NCBI RefSeq assembly: GCF_000002985.6
Contig: NC_003280.10
Coordinates: forward strand, 2,170,001 to 2,234,000
From: Caenorhabditis elegans
Lineage: Eukaryota > Nematoda > Chromadorea > Rhabditida > Rhabditidae
Length of the DNA: 64,000 nucleotides
Reading direction: 5' to 3'
Part shown: positions 54,485 to 64,000 of the stretch, in pieces
How the letters are laid out: every line of letters starts with the position of its first letter
Position numbering within the stretch: position 1 is the stretch's first letter
The notes under the pieces: model-generated
Database searches by the model: none
What the model was told of the DNA's origin: nothing
The model's input: the letters and a program-made list of their open reading frames with translations, nothing else
Made by a program: the position numbers and the translations under genes

Positions 54485-55706
54485 CTATTGCTTGTGTTGT
54501 TCGGTGATAATATTGTATGCCGGTTTTCCTTGCGAATCCTGTCCAGCTGGAACACGTTTTCCGTGCAAAACGTACGGCGAAGCGAAATCGTGACGGCAAT
54601 TCGACCATCCGGTGCCCAAACCGACGCCTGATCCAAACCAAATTGGCCACGAGCGGCTCTGCAAAAAAATGAGCTTTTTTTTTTCGGGGGAAAATCGAGA
54701 AAATTCGGCTGAAAATTAACATTTTTCGAAGAAATTTTTTTTTTTTGAAAAATCAATTTTTATAGATTTTCTACGTTTTTTTTTAGAAAAAAAAAGGAAA
54801 TTTGACGGAAAAATGTGGAAATCGCGAAAAATCACCGGAAAATTGTGAAAAATCGACTGAAATTCGATATTTTTATCGATTTTTCAACAATTTTCCATTG
54901 AAAAATCGATAAATCATTGATTTTTTGCTATTTTTCAATGAAAAATCGATAATTTATTGATTTTTCGTTTAAAATAGCGAAAAATCAATGATTTATCAAT
55001 TTTTTTGTTGAAAAATCAATAAAGTATCGATTTTTTCAAAAAGTATCACAAAAAGGACATTTTAATTGCGATTTTTTGAAAATTGCCACTGAAAAATCAA
55101 TAATAAAACTATTTTTATCGGAAAAAGAGTGAAAAATCAATAAATTATCGATTTTTCATTGAAAACTAGCAAAAAATCGATAAATTATCGATTTTTCAAT
55201 GGAAAATTGTTGAAAAATCGATAAAAATATCGAATTTCAGTCGATTTTGCGCGAATTTTAAAAATTGTCAATTGAAAAATCGAATGTCCTTTTTGTGATA
55301 CTTTTTGAAAAATCGATACTTTATTGATTTTTCAACAAAAAAATTGATAAATCATTGATTTTTCGCTATTTTAAACGAAAAATCAATAAATTATCGATTT
55401 TTCATTGAAAAATAGCAAAAAATCAATGATTTATCGATTTTTCAATGGAAAATTGTTGAAGAAACGATAAAAATATCGAATTTCAGTCGATTTTTCACAA
55501 TTTTCCGGTGATTTTTCGCGATTTCCACATTTTTCCGTCAAATTTCCATCATCAGCCAGCACCTTAAAAAACGCAACACTGGCGACAATTCCAATAGCGA
55601 CACCGCCAGTCACTTTAAGCAGAGAATCGGCGAAACATCTGTCGATTTTCTGTCCGACTTCATCTTCACTACGAGAAGCTGCTGGAGCTGAAGCACCTGG
55701 AGCCAT
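54485..55706 (-). CDS. MICOS complex subunit MIC10
   Basis: Two exons (55706-55563, 54658-54485) encode 105 residues. MIC10 is a small inner mitochondrial membrane protein that bends the membrane at cristae junctions. Residues about 20-32 are the conserved DRCFADSLLKVTG. TM1 has the glycine motif GGVAIGIVASVAFF, and TM2 has the diagnostic GSGVGLGTGW (GxGxGxG), after which the positively charged loop SNCRHDF and a hydrophilic tail follow. The order Asp-Cys then two Gly-rich TM hairpins fits MIC10 exactly; length is slightly above human (78). A TATTTTCAG acceptor lies two bases before the ATG, only 197 bp below the stop of the neighbouring minus-strand gene, which allows an operon with SL trans-splicing. 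Its single intron is almost entirely a large palindrome. Confidence 0.93.
54795..55548. repeat. Long palindrome in the MIC10 intron
   Basis: Arms of about 265 bp (54795-55060 and 55284-55548) are near-perfect inverted copies. They are delimited by ggaaatttgacgg and ccgtcaaatttcc outside, and by aaaaaggacatt and aatgtcctttttg inside. The 223-bp spacer and the arms are themselves rich in short palindromes of the type aaaaatcgataaattatcga. Centre at about 55171. Confidence 0.93.
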
Positions 55707-55904
55707 CTCTGAAAATATCGATTTTTTGGGGGAAAATTTGGGCCAAAAAAACCGGCAAAAAAGGTATAAAAAGCGCCAAAAAACGCTGAAAAAAGTGAAA
55801 ATTTCAGGGAAAAATGGGGGGTAAAATTAATTTATAATCGCAATAAAAAATAGAGACTTATATAAAAAAAACTAGCAAAAAATCCACATTTTCAGCCATT
55901 TTTT

Positions 55905-58900
55905 TTAGGTTCTTGTTCCATAATTTCGAATAATTTCCCGTAATTTTACAATTGCCTCGTCTTCTTCCGAATCTGAATCATCTTCTGGTGGTGGTGGTGG
56001 TGGTGGTGGAGCTGCTGTTTGACCCTGAAAATTCAAAAAATTCAAATTTTCATTGCGAAATTCGAATTCACGGCCATTTTCTTAGTCTAAAACTCAATTT
56101 TCAGATCGAAATTCGAAAATCGCGTGAAATCGGGTGTTTCTGGGGGTACTGTAGGTCGCGGTGTTTGCGTACTTTTGGCGCTACAGTAACCCGGGAAATT
56201 TAAAAATTGAGCTAGAGAGCTCTAGTTTTCGGGTTTCAAGCGGAAATTTCATGGGGAATTCGATTTTGAATAAAAAAAATCATGGAAAATCCAATTTTTG
56301 AGTGCGTAGCGGTCGCGTCGCGGCTCAAAATTGAATTCTCGGTGTTAGGAGTTTTTCTTCGAATTTTCACTGCGAAATTCGAATTCCTCGGCATTTTCTT
56401 AGTCCAAAACTAAATTTTCAGCTCAAAATTCGAAAATCGCGTAAAATTCAGTGTTTCGGGGGTACTGTAGGTCGGTGTTTGCGTACTTTTGGCGCTACAG
56501 TAACCCGGGAAATTTCAAAATTGAGCTAGAGAGCTCTGGTTTTCGGGTTTCAAGCGGCGGAAATTTCGCGAGGAATTCGAATTTGAGATGGAAATTTCAA
56601 AATTTTGAGCATTTTGTAGGATTTCTCGAATTTTTTGCCAATTTTCGATATTTCAAAATAATGTTCGCTGATTTTCATTATCAAAATTATCAAAACACTT
56701 TTTGGCTCAAAATTGGACGAATTTTTAAGTTTCGAAGCCAAAATTTTCAATTTTCAGAGCAATTTAAAGCCAAAAAGCTCAAAATTTCAGAATTTTCAGG
56801 CAATTTTTGAGTTGAAAGCTTCCAAAAAGCTTGAATTTCACGGATTTTTAGCTGAAATTACTGAAATTTTTGCAATTTTCAAGCCAAACAGAGAACTTTT
56901 TGAGCTTAAAAGCTCTAAATTTCCAGCTTTTCCGTACCATTCGACCCAAAACTGGTCCATTTCGAACAAAATGCTCTGATGCTCGCGGAGCAGCAGCCGC
57001 CAATGGTGGGCTCGGTGGTGATACAGGAGGATAGACGACTCTGTCCAGTTGAACAATTCCCGGTGGTGGTAGATCAACTTTTGGCGGCGGCGGATACGAC
57101 GGGTTACTGTAGTTACTACTGTAGGTGGTGGATGACGTGGTGGATGGTTGTGCTCCAAGTGGGACACCAAATGGGCTCACAGCAGGGGGTACTGTAGATG
57201 AAGAAGAAGCTGGTGCTGGAGGTGGTGCTTGGAAGAAATAACCGGCTGATGGTGGTGGTGGATTGGGTTTTCTGGAAAAAAATTGTGAATTTTCGGAGAA
57301 AATAGGCGAAATTTGTATTTTTTGACGGGGAAAAGCTGAAAAAAATTTAGTTTTTAGTGAAAAATTCCGCTTTTTTGGTGAAAATCGAGGAAAATTCGGG
57401 GTTTTTAGGCGATTTTTCAACGAATTTAGTGTGATTTTTTTGCCAGAAAATTGATAGTTTCCGATGAAAATAGAGGGAAAATCGGAATTTTTTGGGTAAT
57501 TTTTAATGGAGTAATTAAAAATTGAAGTTTTTCAGCGAAAATATGCAATTTTTCCGCATTTTTTAGTGAAAAAATTCAAAAATTTCAAAAAATTGCCAGT
57601 TTTACAGTTAAAAATCTGATATCTGATATTTCATGTAGCAAATTGAATTTTCAGGCTATTTTCGGCCATTTTCAGTGAAATTTTGAAAGTTTTACAAATT
57701 TTCCAGTGATTTTTTCGGTTTTTTGACCATTTTCTACCGTTTTTGCCGAATTTTTTGACATTTTCAATCATTTTTCATCGCTTTTTTCAGTTTTTCCGGC
57801 AATTTTCAGTGAATTTTTGACATTTTCTTCCGATTTTTTGGCTTTTTTAGTCAACTTTCTACCATTTTTTCCGAATTTTCGGCCATTTTTAGTCAAATTT
57901 CTACCGTTTTTGCCGGATTTTTTACCATTTTCAGTTAATTGAGAGGTTTTAGAGGGAAAAAAATAGGATTTTTAGTGAAAAATATGAGATTTTAAGTTGA
58001 AAAAGTGGAAAAATATAGTTTTTTTTGAATTTTTTCTCAAAAAAATTGAGGATTTCCGGTGAAAATAATGGAAAATTCGGGATTTTCAGCGATTTTTGGT
58101 GGAAAAACTTGGAAAAAATAGAGTTTTTCGTATTTTTGAGACGGAAAATTTGGAAATTTCGAGGATTTTTCCGTGATTTCCAACGGAAACAGCTGGAAAA
58201 ATCGATTTTTTTTTGGATTTTCAGCAAGTTTCACGAGGAAATTCGGGGTTTTTTGGAGATTTTTTATGCGAAAAGCTGAAAAAATCAAGTTTTTCGGATT
58301 TTTCTACCATTTTTTGATGGAAAAATTCAATTTTCAGCACATTTTTCCGCGAAATTATCGGAAATTTGCGCGTTTTATAGTGTTTTTTTCCAGGAAAAAT
58401 TTGGAATTTCCTGTTGAAAAGTAAAATTTTGGCATTTTTATGCCAATTTTCAGCTATTTTTCGGTCATTTTTCGTCGATTTTTGAAGGTTTTCGTCGATT
58501 TTTGAGCCATTTCCGGCGATTTCGACGATGAGAAAAGCTGGAAAAATCGATTTTTATTGGAAAAAATGCGGCTATTTTCAGCAATTTTTAGTGAAAAAAT
58601 CCGCATTTCTGGTGAAAAAAATTGAAAAAATGGGCTATTTAACGAAAAAGTAGGGAATTTTTCGATTTTTCCCTGAAAAAACGGGAGAATTTCGTGGAAA
58701 ATTCGGGATTTTTTAGCGATTTTTGGTGTAAAAAGCTGAAATTTTGGGGATTTTCCGAATTTTCAGTCACTCTGGCGAGAAATTGAAAGTTTTTCATAAA
58801 AATTTTCGGGAAATTGGGGCGAAAAATTGGCAATTTTGTCGATTTTTCGTTCATTTTCAGAAAAAAATCCGCATTTTGGGTGACAATTGCCGATTTTCTG

Positions 58901-61900
58901 ATGGAAAAAAGCTGAAAAAAAAAGGGATTTTTCCGAATTTTTATTCAAAAAATTGACAGTTTCCAGTGAAAATCGTCGAAAAATCGGAAATTTTAGCCAA
59001 AAATTGAATTTTCAGTCAATTTTCGTCGATTTTTCCAATTTTTCGGTCATTTTCCGGCCAATTTTTCGAAATTTTGACATTTTTCAGCTCATTTTTCAGC
59101 ATTTTCGTCGATTTTTAAGCCATTTCCAGTCGATTTTCGTCGATTTTTCCAATTTTCGGTCATTTTCCATCGATTTCCATCCAAAAACTCACCCATAAAC
59201 CTGTTCTTTCAATGAATCCACTTGTTTTTTGTACATTTCATACCATGAAGCTGGTTTTCTTCTGATAATCGGTTGTCCTGGTGGTTTACCGGGAATTAAT
59301 GCTTTTTTAATATTATTTTGATAAGAAGATGTGCCAGTTGATGAGCCAGTTGATGATTGAGCTGATGGTGATGAGGATGAAGCTGCTCCCGCTGGTGGCT
59401 CGCCGAGCAACGTTTTACGAGTATTTGGTGGGGGAATTGGCTGAAAATTTGGGATTTTTAGAGGATTTTAGGTGATTTTTCGCTAAAAAATTACGGATTT
59501 TGAGCGGTTTTTCAGCTAAATTTCAGAAAAATCGGAATTTTTTGTATTTTTCGACGACTTTTTTGTGTTTTTTAGCAATTTTCCGCCGATTTTTTCAATT
59601 ATCGTGTAAAAAATTGGCTGAAAATTCACGATTTTTGGGGATTTTTTCAGTTTTCAGTGGAGTTTCAGCAATTTTCGATAAATTTGCGTTAATAAAATTA
59701 CCTAAAAATTTGAGAAATTTACAGCATTTTCCGCCGCTAAATTTCAGTTTTCAGTATTTTTAGTGGTTTTTAGGGGGGTTTTTCGCTGAAATTCACTGAA
59801 AAATCACAAAATTTGAGGATTTTTGCCATTTTTTCGCTGAAAATTGGCCAATTCTGAAGGATTTTCAGCTAAATTTCAGATAAAAATTCAAATTTTTGGA
59901 GATTTTTCGATTTTTTTTCGCTAAAATTCGCTGAAAACCCACGAAATTTGAGGGTTTTTAGCTGAATTTCAGTGATTTTTCGATAAATTTCTTGTTTTTT
60001 AAACATTTTTTGGCTAAAAACTGACTGAATTTCAGACAAAAATTCAAATTTCTCGGATTTTCGCCATTTTTTCGCTGAAAATTGGCCAATTCTAATATTT
60101 TGGAGAAATTTCAGTTAAAAATCGGAATTTTGGCAATTTTTAGACAATTTCCAGTCGATTTTGCTGGAAATTCTCGAAAAAATTGACAATTTTCTATTGG
60201 ATTTTAGGAAAAATGGGCTGAAAATTCGAGAATTTTGAGGATTTTTCGCTAAAATTCAGGAAAAAAATCGAAATTTTGCGGATTTTAGTGATTTTCCTCG
60301 ATTTTTGATCGTTTTTGAGCACTTTTTCCACAAATTCGATGGTTTTAAGCCGTTTTTCGTGCTTTTTGAGGGATTTTCAGCGATTTTCCACGAATTTCGA
60401 GCGATTTTACCTCCTCAACGTCTTCATATTCATCTTCTCCCTCAATTTCTTCGGGTTTTACGTCAATTTTCGGCCGTTTTTCCTTAATTTCGTGCTCTTT
60501 TTGCTCTAATTCCTTCATCATTTCCATATGTTTCCGGGCTTTCTGAAAATTAGCGAATTTTCGGGGTTTTGGGCGATTTTCAGTAACTTTTCCGAATTTC
60601 GGACGATTTTAGGCTTTTTTTTGGATTTTTAGTCTTTTTTTCCGAATTTTTGGCCAATTTTAGCCATTTTTCACCTCTTCCAGGTCATTTTTCTTCAATT
60701 TCGACCAATTTCCGGGTTTTTCGGCACTTTGAATCGATCTTCCCGGGATATATGCAGGAGAACGCTGAAAATATGAATTTTTAGGGGAAAATTAGGGTTT
60801 TTCGGGCAATTTTTCGCCTAAAACTCACCTCTCGCGCCGGAAATCTCTGAGGTGGTGGTGGTGAATGCTGGAAAAAAAAATGGGATTTTTTGGGGTAAAA
60901 TTGCATTTTTTCAGTGAATATTTGCATTTTTAGCGTTGAAAATCCGGTTTTCCTGCTAAAAATGCGAAATTTCAGACTTTTTCGGTGAAAAAGCGGGTTT
61001 TCTGGCTTTTTTTACGAGAAAAATCGATTTTTTCAGCCATTTTTCTTCAGAAATTCGCTTAAAATGCTAAATTCTGACTGAAAAACGCGAAATTTCAGGC
61101 TTTTCCGGTGAAAAATCGCATTTTCAGCGTTAAAATTTGGGTTTCTGTCTATTTTTACAAGAAAAATTAAAGTTTTTCACGAAAAAATCGATTTTTTTCA
61201 GTCAGAAATTCGCTGAAAATGCTGAAAATTTAACTGAAAAACGCGAAATTTCAGACTTTTTCGGTGAAAATCCGGTTTTTCAGCGTTAAAATCCATTTTT
61301 CCTGCTGTTTTCTCTCCCGGAGCTCATTTTTTGCCGGGAAAATCGATTTTCGAACCATTTTTCCTTAGAAATCAGCTAAAAATGCGAAATTTTGGCTAAA
61401 AAAGTTCATTTTCTTGCGAAAAAATCGATTTTTCAGCGATTTTTCTCCAAAAATTCGCTGAAACTCACTTCACGAGGCGGATTTCTGTCTGAAAATCGAT
61501 CTTCACGCGGTCCTGAGTGATATCGTGGTGGCGAGCGCTGAAAAAATATTTTTTCAATAAAATATTCAAGAATTAGGGCAAAAATCGCCCAAAAAAACCA
61601 GAAAATATCGAGAAAATGGCGGTTTTTCGTGCAAAAACTGCACAAATCCGGTCATTTTTGGCTCATTTTTTCTGTTTTATTCAAAAATTCACCGATCTTC
61701 GGACTAAAGCGTCTGGATATCTGCGTAACTCGCGTCCCGGGTTATATTTTGGAGGCGATGGCTGAAAAAATCGGGGTTTTTCAGTGATTTTCCGCGCGAA
61801 AACCCTACCGCTCGGCAGTCTGGATCGCGGATTTTGAGTGTATAACCGTCTCGATCCACTAAATTTCCGTTGTTAAGGCTGAAAAATCATTTTTAGCTCG

Positions 61901-62331
61901 GGGTTTCGGCCAAAAACTCACCGTTTTGCGCCATATCTCACCAAAAACGCGTCGTCGACCGGCATTGGAGCTCGATCTGGAATTTTTTCTGGTTTTTTCC
62001 GTTTTTTTTCCTGGTTTTTCCAGAATTTTCAAGCTTAAAATACCTCTTCCAAGCTGAAATTGTGGTGGAATCGGTCGCCAGGCTTCTTCTCGTCGTGGAA
62101 ATTGGGGATTTTCCCGCCAAGATTCGCTTCGCCGTTCCTCTCGCCAACGCTCGTCCCTTTTCTCCGTGTCGTAGAATCTCTGGAACAAAAAAATGATTAT
62201 TTTCATTGAATTTCCCGTGAAAACTAACCCTTTCTGGCGGCGGATAGCCATTATATCCTGAAAAATGTGAAATTTCGGGGTTTTAATCGGAAAAAATCGA
62301 TAATCTCACCATTTCCACCGTGGTTTTGCAT
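55905..62331 (-). CDS. Pro/Arg-rich protein, 13 exons, unknown function
   Basis: Exons: 62331-62310, 62257-62229, 62179-62044, 61976-61922, 61878-61809, 61761-61693, 61537-61469, 60867-60829, 60764-60675, 60542-60411, 59440-59193, 57271-56938, 56024-55905. Phases agree and give 470 residues. The first ~65 residues include an Arg/Glu segment (RDERWREERRSESWRE). Several short exons each start with a Ser-Pro-Pro motif (PSPPKYNPGR, RSPPRYHSGPRE, HSPPPPQRF, RSPAYIPGRS). A charged coiled-coil-like exon (KHMEMMKELEQKEHEIKEKR) follows, then KPASWYEMYKKQVDSLKEQ. The tail is Ser/Pro-rich and ends with eight prolines and an acidic EDDSDSEEDEA. The composition suggests a nuclear RNA-processing protein, which I infer only. 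The donor of the penultimate exon is the least certain. It is divergent from the chaperonin gene. Confidence 0.72.
56375..56584. repeat. Family A foldback repeat (gtgtttgcgtacttttggcg core)
   Basis: A 210-bp copy with a perfect 16-bp terminal inverted repeat: aaattcgaattcctcg at the left and cgaggaattcgaattt at the right. Core: gggggtactgtag, gtgtttgcgtacttttggcg, ctacagtaacc, then ttgagctaga. Further copies near 6315, 6595, 11100, 11400, 12960, 16920, 18140, 18770, 20020, 20330, 20940, 21240, 21830, 23415, 24330, 30045, 30350, 31560, 32360, 32665, 37285, 38510, 40710, 41015, 42190, 44580, 44885, 45185, 52865, 53855 and 56165. No coding capacity; MITE-like. Confidence 0.85.
57272..59192. other. 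Large AT-rich intron of the Pro/Arg-rich gene
   Basis: 1.9 kb made of degenerate short phrases such as gaaaattcgggatttttcag and gattttcagc, continued in the next introns up to 61.4 kb. Many overlapping open frames result, none with homology. I see no exon here. Confidence 0.6.
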
Positions 62332-63545
62332 GGTTTTTTGAGATCTTAATGTGATTTTTAACACGAATTTCGATAAATTATGCAAAAATCGACAAAAATC
62401 AATAGAAATTGCCAATTTTTTCGAGTTTTCGCCGCGAAAGTCAACAGAAAATACCCTTTCGACAGCGCGTAAATATCTCGAAATTAAATCGCACAGCTGA
62501 AACGAGTGTTACCGTATTCCGCGGGGTTTTCGGGACCTGTTTTCAGCAATTTCTAGACTTTTAATAAATCTGATTTTTTACAAGCTAACTAATATAATTG
62601 TCGTGATAATGATTTTGCAGGAAAACTCCAGAAAAATGCGGCAGAAATGTGTAAAATAAAATTTAACACTGCGGGTCTCGCCACGAAAACATTCAAAAGC
62701 ACTGGAAGCCTCTTTTTGAAACGGCGCCATTCGGTTTTCGAGAAGAATTGAAAAATTTCTGGCGGATTTTTGTGAATTTCTTCGATTTTTCGTGTTTTTA
62801 TGGGATTTTAGACGTTTTTTCGGCTTTAAATGACCCAAAAACCCTTAAAATTCGGTGTATTTACCCCTGAAATCGAGAAAAATTCCTAGAAAATTTGAAT
62901 TTAACGCTAAATTCTTGTTTAAGCGGTTCCTCGCTGAAAATTGGCCAATTTTGATGGTTTTTCAGCTAAATTTCGGATAAAAATCGAAATTTTTTGGATT
63001 TTTAACGACTTTTTTGTGTTTTTTAGCAATTTTCCGCCGATTTTTAGGTAATTTTTCGCTGAAATTCACTGAAAACCCACGGAATTTGAGGGTTTTTAGC
63101 TGAATTTCAGTGATTTTTCGATAAATTTCTCGGTTTTTTTCGCTTGAAATTTGCCAATTTTGATGGTTTTTCAGCTAAATTTCAGATTTTTAACGGTTTT
63201 TTTGTGTTTTTTCAAATTTTTTTGGCTAAAAACTGACTGAATTTCAGACAAAAATCCAAATTTTGTGGATTTTTATACAAATTTCTCGGTTTTTTGAATA
63301 TTTTTATCTGAAAATTAGCCAATTTTTGGGGCTTTTTCAGCTAAATTTCTGTCAAAAATCGGAAATTTTAGCGACTTTTTGGCAATTTTATGGCGTTTTC
63401 TAGCGATTTTTTGATGGAAAAAGCTGAATTTTTGCAATTTTTGCTAGAAAATTTCCAAAAAAATGGCGAAAAAACTCCCGTTTCTTCCATTTTTGCATTT
63501 TCCTCCAGGTGTTCCTTGAAAATTCCCCCAAATTTCCAGCTAAAA
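62332..63545. other. Bidirectional promoter region
   Basis: Separates the divergent Pro/Arg-rich gene and cct-3. A GC-containing stretch near 62430-62540 and one near 62660-62720 are the likeliest promoter parts. About 62920-63370 is a run of degenerate gatttttcagctaaatttc repeats. An acceptor, aaatttccag, lies six bases before the cct-3 ATG. Confidence 0.5.
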
Positions 63546-63811
63546 ATGATGCGCGGAGCCGGACAGCAGCCTATCATTGTGCTCAGCCAGGGTACAAAGC
63601 GTGAGAGTGGCCATCAGGTCCAAATCGGAAATATCAACGCTTGCAAGGTGAGATTTTGGGCTGAAAGTCGATGAAAATCGCAAATTTTTAATTATTTTCA
63701 GACGATCGCCGACGTGATTCGCACAAGTTTGGGCCCTCGGGCCATGCTAAAGATGTTGATGGATCCAATGGGAGGAATTGTCATGACAAATGACGGAAAC
63801 GCCATTTTGAG
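63546..63811 (+). CDS. cct-3: CCT (TRiC) chaperonin gamma subunit, 5' part
   Basis: Two exons are in view (63546-63647, 63702-63811); the rest lies beyond the window. The visible residues match CCT-gamma: [49 protein letters not shown] and the nucleotide-site [14 protein letters not shown] and later ATPase motifs are outside. The subunit is one of eight in the cytosolic double-ring chaperonin that folds actin and tubulin. The choice of the gamma subunit rests on [17 protein letters not shown] and the KRESG motif, which differ from other CCT subunits. Two ATGs stand in tandem at the start and the first is chosen; an acceptor just upstream fits trans-splicing. Symbol from known C. elegans cct-3. 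Confidence 0.93.
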
Positions 63812-64000
63812 GTGCTTAGAGGCCTGAAAGTGCAGATTTTGACCGAAAAAAACCGTTTTTCGGCAGATTTTTGAAGAAAAATGGCTGGAAAATCGAATTT
63901 TCCCTGAAAAAAATTGCGAAAATAGCTAGAAAACCGGATTTTAACGCTGAAAATCCGATTTTTCACCGAAAAATGCTGAAAATTCACGATTCTCGGCCAA

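Noticed and set aside
54441..54756. Alternative frames over the second MIC10 exon
   Set aside because: Only the frame giving the GxGxGxG transmembrane motif fits the family and the splice phase.
57949..59198. Several 60-85-codon frames on both strands
   Set aside because: They lie in a low-complexity intron with gattttcagc-type phrases; frames overlap on both strands and share no homology.

Overview
This window looks like nuclear DNA of a Caenorhabditis nematode, and most likely C. elegans itself. It is AT-rich, with short introns that end in TTTTCAG. There is a nematode-specific chemoreceptor gene, and dispersed repeats sit in nearly every intron. Genes I recognise from family similarity and memory (gba-1/gba-2, mtq-2, cbs-2, a MIC10 gene, cct-3) point to the left part of C. 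elegans chromosome II. No database was searched. Exon boundaries were worked out by hand from GT/AG signals, reading frame and family alignment; phases sum correctly for every complete model given.

Layout. 0.3-3.2 kb (-): an Srb-class chemoreceptor with a frameshift in TM5 and a minisatellite-filled intron. 4.6-5.5 kb (-): a small secreted or tail-anchored protein. 6.9-16.4 kb: two glucocerebrosidase (GH30) genes in convergent orientation, the left of which has lost the catalytic acid/base Glu (Glu to Gln). 17.2-19.5 kb (-): HemK2-type methyltransferase. 22.9-24.1 kb (-): a small disordered protein. 24.1-29.1 kb: gene-poor. 29.1-34.1 kb (-): membralin. 35.0-37.9 kb: six tRNA-like repeats. 38.1-42.7 kb (+): M14 zinc carboxypeptidase. 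42.8-44.1 kb: a tandem repeat array interrupted by a tiny secreted-protein gene (-). 45.5-49.9 kb (-): a gene that I resolve as one leader exon plus five tandemly duplicated phase 0-0 exons. 50.5-53.5 kb (-): two-domain cystathionine beta-synthase. 54.5-55.7 kb (-): MICOS subunit MIC10, with a 750-bp palindrome in its only intron. 55.9-62.3 kb (-): a 13-exon proline/arginine-rich protein. 63.5 kb to the end (+): start of the CCT-gamma chaperonin gene.

The genes do not form one pathway. Related functions are limited to the paralogous GBA pair (lysosomal glucosylceramide turnover) and a possible operon-like arrangement of the proline/arginine-rich gene and MIC10 (199 bp apart, same strand). Several genes have a 3' splice acceptor immediately upstream of the ATG, as expected for SL trans-splicing. 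Three have an AATAAA overlapping or touching the stop codon.

Much of the remaining sequence consists of repeats. Two foldback families of about 200 bp share the terminal inverted repeat aaattcgaattc but have different cores. There are also a SINE-like tRNA-headed element, PAL-like foldbacks, minisatellites and a G15 tract.
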